Shown here: positions 1 through 6,891 of the stretch, piece by piece | Numbering within the stretch: the first letter of the stretch is position 1 | Layout: each line of letters starts with the position of its first letter | Source of the DNA: Dehalococcoidia bacterium | GTDB taxonomy: Bacteria > Chloroflexota > Dehalococcoidia > E44-bin15 | NCBI GenBank assembly: GCA_030667555.1 | Contig: DAOUVR010000024.1 | Coordinates: 1 to 10,260 of the forward strand | Direction: 5' to 3' | DNA: 10,260 nucleotides | The notes under the pieces: generated by a model | Seen by the model: the letters and a program-made list of their open reading frames with translations, nothing else | What the model was told of the DNA's origin: nothing | The model's database searches: none | Program-made: the position numbers and the translations under genes

Positions 1-176
1 CTGTTCATCCCGGACATATAGATATTAAAGATGACAGGGATACAGCGTTCAAGCTCTTTGAATTGATCAACCTAATAGCTGATATCATGATTACGAAACC
101 AAGGCAAGTTGAAAACATGTACGACGCTCTACCTCAATCAGAGCTAGAAAGAATACAGAAACGAGATAAGCAATAA
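1..176 (+). CDS. C-terminal end of a DUF4145-like protein (partial)
   Basis: An open frame enters from the left edge (first full codon at base 3) and ends with TAA at 174-176, giving 57 residues of a C-terminus. It begins VHPGHIDIKDD, continues with a hydrophobic helix (FELINLIADIMI) and ends in a charged tail, LERIQKRDKQ. From memory, this pattern of a His-Pro-Gly segment, an acidic turn, a helix and a short 'LP' tail resembles the end of DUF4145 proteins, which have no settled function and are often found near restriction or defence genes. The start lies outside the window. The frame and stop are seen directly; the family call is inferred from a short tail and is moderately sure. Confidence 0.6.
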   Translation, partial: VHPGHIDIKDDRDTAFKLFELINLIADIMITKPRQVENMYDALPQSELERIQKRDKQ

Positions 177-210
177 TGGCAATCAGTATATCGCCAGATT
201 CAACTTTTGA

Positions 211-227
211 TGCTTCGCAAAGAAGCA
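211..227 (+). other. Small hairpin downstream of the DUF4145-like gene
   Basis: TGCTTC (211-216) and GAAGCA (222-227) form a perfect 6-bp stem with a 5-base loop, 34 bases after the preceding stop codon. No T-run follows, so it is at best a weak or Rho-assisted transcription end. I see nothing else of note in 177-294. Confidence 0.3.
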
Positions 228-306
228 CAGTAGTCGGCTTAAATAAGAGGCCAAGAAGCTCAGGACTCACTAGCTGGCGACGGGCACAAACAGTGGAGGT
301 GAAATT

Positions 307-486
307 ATGGAGGGACTAAGACCGGTTTTAGCGCTCGCTTGTAAGGCGGTGGCGGTGGCGATGGCGGCGGCAAGCATAGTCTTGATCGTCCTTGACGTCG
401 CACCCACCCTTTACCTGATTTTCCTCAGCGTAGGGGTGTTGGCACTCGCGCTAGCCTTGATTATTCAGTCTCAAAACGCAGTGTAG
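307..486 (+). CDS. Small membrane protein, two predicted transmembrane helices (59 aa)
   Basis: This 59-codon frame starts at ATG 307 and ends at TAG 484-486. A near-ideal Shine-Dalgarno GGAGGTG (295-301) sits 5 bases before the ATG, which strongly supports translation. Almost the whole product is hydrophobic: residues ~6-29 form one helix (Ala/Val/Leu-rich, VAVAMAAASIVLIV) and ~34-53 a second (LYLIFLSVGVLALALAL), joined by a short LDVAPT turn. The first few residues (MEGLR) and the tail (QSQNAV) are polar. It is therefore probably an integral inner-membrane hairpin protein. I recognise no family. The neighbours, a DUF4145-like tail and a convergent GyrI-like gene, give no clue to its role. 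Existence is fairly likely; function is unknown. Confidence 0.6.
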   Translation: MEGLRPVLALACKAVAVAMAAASIVLIVLDVAPTLYLIFLSVGVLALALALIIQSQNAV

Positions 487-513
487 AGCGCATGCTCGCC
501 GACTTGAACCAGA

Positions 514-543
514 GGGTGGGCCTGACACGACAAAGCCCAGCCC
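514..543. terminator. Possible bidirectional terminator hairpin
   Basis: TGGGC (517-521) pairs perfectly with GCCCA (535-539). The stem continues with GGG (514-516) against CCC (541-543) across a one-base bulge. It lies between two convergent genes, the membrane protein ending at 486 and the GyrI-like gene ending at 545. On the plus strand it is followed by a T-rich stretch (TTACTTCTTCTTG); on the minus strand no T-run follows. Its placement suits transcription termination, but the loop is long (13 bases) and the call is uncertain. Confidence 0.35.
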
Positions 544-544
544 G

Positions 545-1021
545 TTACTTCTTCTTGATTGGAAAGCGGACCTCGGTGAGCAGGTCCTCAGCAGGAGTGT
601 AATCTGGATCGGTTAGATAAACTTCCTCAGATGGACCGGCGATCTCGTACCCGTTCTCCATGATCCACCCAACAAGCTCGCCGTATACTGGGCCAACCTG
701 GTCGAAGGGCCCCTTGTGCATGGTGCAGGCCACCTCCACCTCCTCCACCCTCTTGACCCCAAAGCCCCGCTCATCAGGCCCACTGGGGGCCACATCGCCG
801 CTTATGGGGCAGCGGATCTCCCACAATAGCTCCTCAGGAGGTACCTGCCCCGGGCTGTTGAAATAAACGCCAGAAGGAGGCCCCGCTGGCTCATACCCTT
901 TCTCCCGAAGCCAGTCGTACAGCTTGGGAAAGGTTTCACCTAGCTGGGAGTAAGGGCCTTTCCTGGAGACGAAGGCCACCGTCATCGGTTTCGTTTTACT
1001 TACCGTTACCTCGATTGCCAT
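545..1021 (-). CDS. Stand-alone GyrI-like / AraC effector-binding domain protein (158 aa)
   Basis: The 158-residue product matches the GyrI-like (AraC-type effector-binding, SOUL-related) fold. That fold is built from two copies of one motif, and both can be seen. The first half has GPYSQLGETFPKLYDWL, then GYEPAGPP, then EEL-WEIRCPI. The second half has GPFDQVGPVYGELVGWI, GYEIAGPS and DLLTEVRFPI. Proteins of this family bind small, often cationic or hydrophobic ligands; GyrI itself inhibits DNA gyrase. There is no helix-turn-helix, so this is not a transcription factor by itself. The ATG at 1021 is preceded by AGGAGGG (minus strand, 1028-1034) at 6 bases, a strong ribosome site. It ends in KKK. 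The fold is confident; ligand and role are unknown. Confidence 0.85.
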   Translation of the reverse strand: MAIEVTVSKTKPMTVAFVSRKGPYSQLGETFPKLYDWLREKGYEPAGPPSGVYFNSPGQVPPEELLWEIRCPISGDVAPSGPDERGFGVKRVEEVEVACTMHKGPFDQVGPVYGELVGWIMENGYEIAGPSEEVYLTDPDYTPAEDLLTEVRFPIKKK

Positions 1022-1382
1022 CTAAACCCTCCTCACAAAGCATGGGAAAGATTAAATGCAAACCCAACCCGCTGTCAATCCCTGGCTCACCTGTATTATT
1101 CCTACGACTTATATATTTTCGCCCGGCTTACAGGGGTCCGTCCCCGGCGAAGCGACGGTACTATTGCATCGTTGACACCCCGTTGCTATAATAGCTTCTA
1201 CGACTAGAGCAAAAACTACATAGATAGAGTGGAACACACATAAGAGGTTCTTTTCATTGCAACGTCATCTCCACGCCAGATTTACGGTGGCGCTTGACTC
1301 AAGAAGGCGGGGGCAAATAACTTGAAGGTAAATAAGATAATAGCATTTTATACCCTCTGCGCCAGGGTTGAGGCGGATAAAT
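1022..1382. other. Intergenic region between divergent genes
   Basis: This 361-base stretch separates the minus-strand GyrI-like gene from the plus-strand MoxR gene. It holds the GyrI-like ribosome site at its left end, a small G-rich inverted repeat (GGGG 1133-1136 with CCCC 1142-1145) and an extended -10 promoter near 1190. Upstream of the MoxR gene there is an A/T-rich leader at about 1315-1352. I see no convincing coding frame and no tRNA or riboswitch that I recognise. A promoter for the GyrI-like gene must lie here, but I could not identify a clear one. Confidence 0.5.
1164..1192 (+). promoter_or_regulatory. Extended -10 sigma-70-type promoter for the MoxR-VWA pair
   Basis: TGCTATAAT (1184-1192) is a perfect extended -10 element (TGN followed by TATAAT). 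Seventeen bases before the hexamer lies TTGCAT (1164-1169), a partial -35 match. A better TTGACA at 1172-1177 is only 9 bases from the -10 box, so it cannot pair with it in the usual way. Transcription would start near 1199, leaving a leader of about 180 bases before the MoxR gene. The motif is seen; its use is inferred. Confidence 0.5.
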
Positions 1383-2243
1383 ATGGGGAACGATAAGGTG
1401 AGGCAGCACAAAGCTGCCGAACCCCAGGTAACCTCCGAGCCATTTAAACCGAAGAAGTTCGCCGACCACAACAACTCTCCTTATCTAATCAAGGAAGAGC
1501 CTCCTCCGTACTACCCGCGGCACGTCGGTGAAACGCCGGACACGGTCATTCTGGAGAACGCAGTCCGCGACCGGCGAAACATCCTGCTCGTTGGCGAAAC
1601 GGGCACGGGCAAATCCCATGTTCTGCGACTAATTGCCTACAAACTGAAGCTTCCCTACGTCAGGGTCCAGCTTTATGACGCAATAAGCCCTGAGGACTTG
1701 TTTGGCTCCTGGATTCCTTCGGGAGAAGGTGGCTTTGCCTGGCAGGACGGCGTCCTTACCCATTTCATGAGGCATGGGGGGATGTTCGTGGCCGACGAGT
1801 TGAATGGCGCAAAGCCGGGAGCGAACTTTGTGTTCCATTCAATCACCGACTACGAGAGAAGGATGACGCTAACACAGAAGGACGGCGAGGTCATCTACGC
1901 CCACCCTGACTTCGTTTTCTGTGCCACAATGAACCCCGAATACGAGGGAACCAAGCCCCTCAATAAAGCGCTATTCGACCGATTCAGCATTGTGCTGGAG
2001 TATGACGGAAATCCCGCCGTCAAGAAGATGTTCCCCCCCGAGCTGATCACCCTCAAGGAGAAAATCGACGAGGCAATCAGGGCAGGGGAACTCGAGGGCG
2101 TCTGCTCTATTCGAGGACTTCAACAGTATATGAGAAATGTCGAGCTATTCGGGAAAGATGTGGCAAAGGAGATCCTCATCCAGAAATTTGAGGGCATCGG
2201 TAAAGAAGCAGTCGCCGACATAATGGAGGCAGTCGGCCTTTGA
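1383..2243 (+). CDS. MoxR/CbbQ-NorQ-type AAA+ ATPase
   Basis: This 286-residue protein has all the parts of a MoxR-family AAA+ ATPase of the CbbQ/NirQ/NorQ/GvpN type. Walker A is GETGTGKS (71-78), and Walker B is GMFVADEL with D138-E139. Sensor 1 lies in FCATMNPEYEGT (N184), and a likely arginine finger is R200 in ALFDRF. Such ATPases form hexameric rings and remodel or activate partner enzymes together with a VWA protein, here encoded immediately downstream. I chose ATG 1383 because GAGGCGG (1370-1376) lies 6 bases before it; a TTG at 1368 in the same frame would have its ribosome site touching the start codon. The TGA stop (2241-2243) overlaps the next gene's TTG start, implying coupled translation. 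The family is certain; the client is unknown. Confidence 0.92.
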   Translation: MGNDKVRQHKAAEPQVTSEPFKPKKFADHNNSPYLIKEEPPPYYPRHVGETPDTVILENAVRDRRNILLVGETGTGKSHVLRLIAYKLKLPYVRVQLYDAISPEDLFGSWIPSGEGGFAWQDGVLTHFMRHGGMFVADELNGAKPGANFVFHSITDYERRMTLTQKDGEVIYAHPDFVFCATMNPEYEGTKPLNKALFDRFSIVLEYDGNPAVKKMFPPELITLKEKIDEAIRAGELEGVCSIRGLQQYMRNVELFGKDVAKEILIQKFEGIGKEAVADIMEAVGL

Positions 2244-3778
2244 AAGAGCAAACCGTTGTCAGGAACCTGGAGTCGGTTGGTAGAATCATAAATCGGGCTC
2301 TCTCCGGCAGGAGCACATCGGTCAAGATAGGGCGCTTCTACCATTTCTCCTCACCTGTTGCTACCGACGGCAAAGACATACAGCTCAACACCGTCTTCCC
2401 CAATAGCGATAAACTATCCTTCAAGGAAAGGTACGCCATCTGGAAGGGATGGAACTACCATGCCCTTGGGCACATCCTGTTTACCGAAAATACCTCCAAA
2501 CTTCAGGAGAAAGAGAAGGAAGCCTTCGATCTTCTCGAGGATGCCAGAATTGAGTGGTTGATGAGCTACATTTTCCCCGGAACACGGAAGTATTTCGTCA
2601 ATAACCTGGTCAAAATGGGACTAAACTACCCCATTGTCTTGTGGAGCCGCAGACATCTGCTCCCGGTCAGGGTTCGAGAGCCCGAAATCGTGCCACGAGC
2701 TATGGACATCATCGATGCCTTCATCTACTCCGAGACCCTGGAACAGAGAGAAAACCTGGCGAGGGAATTCGCATCCCTGGTCTCGCTCAGCGATATGTGT
2801 CGCCGGCTCACTGGCGATATTGAGAAGCTGGGCAAGGTCCGCATCGAAAAGGTGCCCGTAGATGAGGCGCTTCAAAAGGAAATCCAGGAGGCCCTTGAAG
2901 AGTTCCAGAAGAAGGCCGAAGAGGAGCAGGACTCAGCCACCAACGCCAGCGTGTATGACGACCTAAAAGATGCCGCCGAGGAAGAGGAACTGAAGAAGGA
3001 TCTGGATGATGCCGCCGAAACCGAGATGGAGGAGAAGAAGTTCTCCGAACTCGGCACTACTGAGATCAAGGAATACAAAGTCAAGCCGGACCCTGTCCTG
3101 GTGCGGCAACTGTACCAGATATTCAACAGGACGAGAATCTCCACCGGCAGTTACTATGAGAAAAGATTGCTTGCCGGTAGAGTTGACCCCCGAGAAGCGA
3201 TGAGGTATTCGTGGAATGGCAATCCCAGGATTTTCAAACGTTTTGAGGAGGACCAGCTTGATGAGGCAAAGCTGGCACTGGCCCTGGTAGTGGACAAGTC
3301 CGGGTCGATGGCCCACACCGACCCGGAAGAAATAACCAAGAAAGCAGGCTGTGCTCTGGCTTGGGCGGCGGCAAAAGCGGGATTTGAGGTCATGGTCGTG
3401 GCGTTCGATAGCCGCTGCCACATCATCAAAGCGCCGCACGAAAGAGGGTTCAGGGACTATAAGTACGGCGGGGGAACCATCCCAAATCGGGCCTTGCTGA
3501 GAGCTGAAGGGTTTCTCAATGAGTCCACCCATTCTCCTATCATGATTCTGATATCGGATGGTGAATTTGACGAGGCGGCCCATAAAAAGCTCGAACAGAT
3601 AGCCAAGAGGCTCCGTTCGGTATATGTCATAGCCCTGGGGTGGCGCCTGGAACAATGGGATTCGGCGAAGATCAAGCCCAGGCCGGTGAAGACAGTTGGC
3701 GAGGTTACCAAAGTAATCGCCGATATAATCAAGGAAGAAGAACAGAAGAAAGTCAGAGAGATGGGGAGGGTGTGGTGA
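2240..3778 (+). CDS. VWA-domain partner protein of the MoxR ATPase (512 aa)
   Basis: The C-terminal half is a von Willebrand factor A domain with an intact metal-ion site: DKSGS (D352, S354, S356), Thr413 in GGGTIP and D440 in ISDGEFD. The N-terminal half has a helical region with HALGH (74-78) followed by LLEDARIE (98-105). That arrangement resembles a zincin HEXXH plus a downstream Glu, but with the catalytic Glu replaced by Ala. Residues ~208-275 are very rich in Glu, Asp and Lys and probably form a flexible or coiled linker. The layout matches VWA partners of MoxR ATPases such as CbbO and NorD, which bind the client and dock onto the ring. The TTG start overlaps the previous stop as TTGA; GGAGG (2225-2229) lies 10 bases upstream. 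Expected to be cytoplasmic, with no signal peptide. The client is unknown. Confidence 0.88.
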   Translation: MKEQTVVRNLESVGRIINRALSGRSTSVKIGRFYHFSSPVATDGKDIQLNTVFPNSDKLSFKERYAIWKGWNYHALGHILFTENTSKLQEKEKEAFDLLEDARIEWLMSYIFPGTRKYFVNNLVKMGLNYPIVLWSRRHLLPVRVREPEIVPRAMDIIDAFIYSETLEQRENLAREFASLVSLSDMCRRLTGDIEKLGKVRIEKVPVDEALQKEIQEALEEFQKKAEEEQDSATNASVYDDLKDAAEEEELKKDLDDAAETEMEEKKFSELGTTEIKEYKVKPDPVLVRQLYQIFNRTRISTGSYYEKRLLAGRVDPREAMRYSWNGNPRIFKRFEEDQLDEAKLALALVVDKSGSMAHTDPEEITKKAGCALAWAAAKAGFEVMVVAFDSRCHIIKAPHERGFRDYKYGGGTIPNRALLRAEGFLNESTHSPIMILISDGEFDEAAHKKLEQIAKRLRSVYVIALGWRLEQWDSAKIKPRPVKTVGEVTKVIADIIKEEEQKKVREMGRVW

Positions 3779-3833
3779 GGGGAAAGCTCAGTAATGGCTT
3801 GGTCTGGCTTCGACAGAGCGACTTGGTGTCTTC

Positions 3834-5966
3834 TTAGCTCACCTCTATCATCGATCCCTCAGCGGTCTTGGTCACCTCGATGCGCGACGGAAAGGCGTCC
3901 TTCAGTTCCTCTATGTGGGTGATGACCAGGATCTTCTCGAAATCATCCTGAATCGAGTTTATCGCCTCCACCAGCTTTTCTCTGCCGCTGGAGTCCTGGG
4001 TGCCAAACCCCTCATCGATGATCAATGTGGATAGTGGCGCTCCCGCCCGCCTGGCCAGGAGCTTGGAGAGGGCAATGCGCAGGGCGAAGTCGATGCGGAA
4101 GGCTTCCCCTCCGCTATACATCTCGTAGCGGCGCGTTCCCAACTCGTCGGATATATTTATGTCGAGTGTCTCTATAGACTCTTCCCTCTTCGCTCTGTAG
4201 GCGCGCTGCGTCTCCATCTTAACGTGCATCCTGTTATCAGTCATCCGGGCAAGCAGCCTGTTTGCCTCCTCCTCGATCTCGGGGAGCGCCGTGTCTATAA
4301 TGAGCGCCTGAATCCCCTTCTTGCTGAAGGCAGCAGCCAGCTCATCATATATGTCTTTCTCTTTGACTATATTCTCCAAATCAGCCCTCTTATCCTCCCT
4401 GCTATGCTCCAGAGAGACACATCGCTGAAGCTTTTCCTGCACTCCTCCCAGCATCTGGCGAGCCCTAGCCTGCCGCCCAACCATATCATTGAGGTCCTTC
4501 TGAGCTCTGCTCAGGCTGGCCTCCAACTCAGGGAAGCCGGCAAGCTCGGCTTTAAGGGACTCCAGCCTTGCGGTATCGCCATCAAGGGTGGACCGCCAGC
4601 GTCCCAGGGCCTCCTGTGCCCTCTCCAGCGCTTCCCTCTCACGGGGAAGAGAGTCCTCCGCTTCTGCGTGGTCTCTGTTCAGTGTCCCCTGTCGACTCTC
4701 GCACTGAGCCTGCCCCTCTCTTATTTTCCCCTCAAGCGCGCTTATTTTGCCATTTAAAGCCTTTAACTCACTCTCCAGGTGTTTTGCCTCATCTTCGTTG
4801 GCGCGGTACTCCTCACGCTTATCCTTGAGCTGGGTCTCGTAGTTGGCCATAATCTTCTCCCGTCCCTCCACCCCCAGCTCGGTACCACACAAGGGACACT
4901 TCGCCTCCTCCTGGGCCAGCATATTGACCTTCTCCCGAAGCTCCTTTCCTTCCTCCTCTATGCTGGCATTGATTGATGTGAGTAGATGGATTCGATTTGA
5001 CTTCTGCTGAGCCGATGCCCTCTTTTCCTCCAACCCTTCCCCCGCCTTGACCAGGTCGGCTAACTGGGCATGGACTTTGCCCAGCTCCTCCTCATAGCCC
5101 TCGAGCACTTTTTCGTATCTTTCCACCCGCTGGCGGTGTTCTCGAACCTGACCCTCAAAAGAGCTTATCGTTTCCTGCGCCTGTTTGATACGCCCCTCTA
5201 TCTCCCTCAGTTGCTCCCGCTTGATATCGAGCTCGCCCTTCTGCCTTGCCAGGGCATTCACCCTGTCCTCCTGCTTCCTTCTGTCCTCCTCTTGTTCGGC
5301 GATCGCCTCTCCTATCTCACGAAGTTGGGTTTCATACTCCCCTTTATGCACCACTTCCTCGTCTATTGCTTTAATTTCCCTATCCAGGACCTTTTCCCGC
5401 CCCTCCCCCAAGCGGGCACGACCCTTTGCCCGCTCCTCCAGCACATCGTAGCGGGATAGGGCCAGGATGTCAGCCAGAATCTGTTTACGCTGCGAGGGCA
5501 ACTTTTTGGTGAACTCATCGGCATGCCCCTGGAGGAGATAGGCGCTATTGGTAAAGGTATCGTAATCCATACGCAGAATCTCAACGATCTTCTGTTCGGT
5601 CTCTCGAATGGAGTTTCACGCGATCGACCTGAACCCCTGGCCAGCAGCTATCTGAAGGTCAAGAAAGGGATGCCCCGCTCGGCTCACGCCCGGCCTGGTA
5701 CGCTTGCGGATGACCCGGTAGCGCTCCTGCTCTAAAGCGAACTCGAACTCCACCTCCATCTCCGTCCTGCCCAGGTGAATCAGCTCATCGTCGGTCTTTG
5801 CCCTTGCTTTTCCCCACAGCGCCCATGTTATAGCATCGAGGAGCGCTGACTTCCCATTGCCATTGTCACCGCAGAGGCAGGCTACATGAAGCCCCTGGAA
5901 ATCGAGAGGCGAGACATTATCGCCATAGCACATGAAGTTTCTGAGCGATAGTTTGGTCGGAATCAT
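3834..5966 (-). pseudogene. sbcC: SbcC/Rad50-like DNA-repair ATPase interrupted by an in-frame TGA
   Basis: Read through one stop codon, this is a complete SbcC/Rad50-type protein of 710 codons. It has Walker A GDNGNGKS (33-40), a Q-loop at Q146 in AYLLQGHADEF and long coiled coils. A central zinc hook CPLC (C357, C360), an ABC signature SGGE (618-621), Walker B IIDEGF (D651, E652) and H684 of the switch loop complete it. SbcC works with the SbcD nuclease on DNA ends and hairpins. At codon 117 (5616-5618) a TGA splits the frame into an N-terminal piece with Walker A (to 5616) and a C-terminal piece whose first ATG is at 5570, without a ribosome site. Reading frame and homology continue perfectly on both sides, so it is a nonsense change, not a frameshift. 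ATG 5966 is preferred; an in-frame TTG at 5990 is possible. No sbcD is in the window. It could be a true pseudogene, a sequencing error or readthrough. Confidence 0.85.
5616..5618 (-). other. In-frame TGA within the SbcC-like gene
   Basis: The minus strand reads RSIA, then TGA, then NSIRETEQKI with no shift in frame. From memory, SbcC relatives carry Gly-Asn at this point, so a single GGA-to-TGA change explains it. TGA serves as the normal stop of four neighbouring genes (ends at 2243, 3778, 7798 and 9786), which argues against a reassigned code. No selenocysteine role is expected at a glycine position. Confidence 0.85.
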
Positions 5967-6034
5967 CTTACGACTACCCCGCCCTGACAAGTGAGGGCTG
6001 CTTCCATTGTTGCATCTCAGGGCATTCTGGTCAA

Positions 6035-6077
6035 CTGGGGGACACCCCCAGAACCCTGCCCCCGATTATATCGGGGG
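6035..6077. repeat. Twin G-rich hairpins (REP-like or terminator element)
   Basis: The first hairpin is CTGGGGG (6035-6041), loop ACA, CCCCCAG (6045-6051): a perfect 7-bp stem. The second is CCCCCGAT (6059-6066), loop TAT, ATCGGGGG (6070-6077): a perfect 8-bp stem. GGGGGACA occurs in the 5' arm and loop of the first (6037-6044) and again at the end of the second (6073-6080). Neither is followed by a T-run on either strand. The unit looks like a dispersed intergenic palindromic repeat, though only one copy is in this window. Confidence 0.6.
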
Positions 6078-6232
6078 ACACATCTACAAATAGTACATCC
6101 TGAAGACGATTGGAAGGAACTGTAAGCCGTGATAAAAGGGCACGAAATATGCCGAGGATAATTTGTATCAACAAAGGAAGCGGCTAAGGACCCTCAAACA
6201 CCTCATCCCTCTCCCTCATCACCTATCTTATG

Positions 6233-6253
6233 ATAAACCTGCTCGACAGCAGG
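6233..6253 (-). terminator. Intrinsic terminator of the E1-like/182-aa transcription unit
   Basis: On the minus strand CCTGCT (6253-6248), loop GTCG, AGCAGG (6243-6238) form a perfect 6-bp stem followed by TTTATC. It lies 21 bases after the stop codon of the 182-residue gene, the expected place for the end of that operon. The T-run is short, so efficiency is uncertain. Confidence 0.5.
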
Positions 6254-6274
6254 CGCCTATCGTTGAAGCGCTCT

Positions 6275-6823
6275 CTACTCGAAACTCGTCCCCCACTGGT
6301 CCCATCCATTTGCTGGGGCATCTTCATCGCCAAATGCCTGCTGCATTATGCGGCGAGAATCCTCTCTAACCGCATCAGCCATCTCACCTTCATAACCCAT
6401 TGCTTCGATCCACTTCTCCAGGAACATACCACCGGGACTCCACCCCTCGATCACATCTTTTTCGGGAACCCATGCCCTTGTCGTCACTCCGAGACTGGCC
6501 AGAATCTCCGATATCTCGTCCTTCTGCCTATCATCACAAAAAACACACATCACGCACTCTTTCATATCAAATTCTTTAAGTGGCATTCGATCGTACTTGA
6601 TACAAGGGATAATCCCCCGCTCAACAAGGCCATCGAGTTTTTCAGCCAGCTTCTCAAGATTCTCCTTTTCATCCAATACGATCAGCTTGCCCCAATGCTC
6701 CAGATACTCCTTGTTTGTCAGCCGTATTCCCCTGTACCTTATATATGCGGCAGAGTCATTACCGTAGTAGGTCTCATGGGAAAACAACATCACAAACTGG
6801 ACTTGCGGGTCATCTAAGATCAT
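6275..6823 (-). CDS. Uncharacterised cytoplasmic protein with a clustered Cys motif (182 aa)
   Basis: I do not recognise this gene with confidence. The 182-residue product is acidic and soluble, with no signal peptide or membrane helix. It has a Tyr-rich N-terminal part (HETYYGNDSAAYIRYRG), an amphipathic helix (ENLEKLAEKLDGLVERG), a three-cysteine cluster CVMCVFC around residues 90-96, and a Trp/Gly-rich end. The order 'WGKLIVL', helix, 'MCVFCDD', helix, 'LGVTTRAW' faintly resembles DUF1917/Bles03-type (eIF4E-like) proteins, but this is a guess. ATG 6823 is chosen because a consensus AGGAGGT lies 7 bases upstream; a GTG at 6832 in the same frame would fall inside that site. It follows the E1-like gene by 68 bases, so the two are probably co-transcribed and functionally linked. 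Confidence 0.8.
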   Translation of the reverse strand: MILDDPQVQFVMLFSHETYYGNDSAAYIRYRGIRLTNKEYLEHWGKLIVLDEKENLEKLAEKLDGLVERGIIPCIKYDRMPLKEFDMKECVMCVFCDDRQKDEISEILASLGVTTRAWVPEKDVIEGWSPGGMFLEKWIEAMGYEGEMADAVREDSRRIMQQAFGDEDAPANGWDQWGTSFE

Positions 6824-6830
6824 CTCGCTC

Positions 6831-6837
6831 ACCTCCT
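6831..6837 (-). promoter_or_regulatory. Ribosome binding site that fixes the start of the 182-aa gene
   Basis: AGGAGGT on the minus strand sits 7 bases before ATG 6823. It overlaps the alternative GTG codon at 6832, which rules that codon out as the main start. Confidence 0.75.
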
Positions 6838-6891
6838 ATTACAGTTGAGCCTTGACCGGGATTTAGTTCCTCGCCGATCCTTGCCTACCGG

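Larger units (their letters stand above)
5967..6274. other. Intergenic region with hairpins, no gene seen
   Basis: This 308-base stretch lies between the SbcC-like gene and the gene ending at 6275, both on the minus strand. It contains two tight G/C-rich hairpins (6035-6077) and a probable terminator at 6233-6253. The start region of the SbcC-like gene has only a weak G-rich ribosome site (GGGCGGGG) and no clear promoter. Frames crossing the region look random in composition. Confidence 0.5.

Noticed and set aside
1172..1192. TTGACA and TATAAT as a consensus -35/-10 pair
   Set aside because: They are only 9 bases apart, far from the 16-18 needed. The -10 was kept as an extended -10 element instead.
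2963..3655. A 230-codon open frame on the minus strand
   Set aside because: It lies wholly opposite the VWA gene, whose metal-site motifs prove the plus-strand frame. The minus product has no recognisable domain and no good ribosome site.
3779..3833. Terminator between the convergent VWA and SbcC-like genes
   Set aside because: Only short, imperfect stems are present and no T-run follows on either strand.
4224..4757. A 177-codon open frame on the plus strand
   Set aside because: It is opposite the coiled-coil part of the SbcC-like gene. The Leu/Pro/Ser-rich composition is what an antisense reading of a Glu/Lys-rich coiled coil gives.
5616..5618. Selenocysteine or TGA reassigned to glycine
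   Set aside because: No Cys/Sec role is expected at this position in SbcC, and TGA is used as the normal stop by four genes in the window.
5571..5640. Frameshift in the SbcC-like gene
   Set aside because: The two halves are in the same frame (45 bases, 15 codons, between the TGA and the downstream ATG), and homology-like sequence continues on both sides of the TGA. It is a nonsense codon only.
6230..6817. A 195-codon open frame on the plus strand
   Set aside because: It is opposite the 182-residue minus-strand gene, which has a consensus ribosome site and typical protein composition. The plus product looks random and overlaps a likely terminator.
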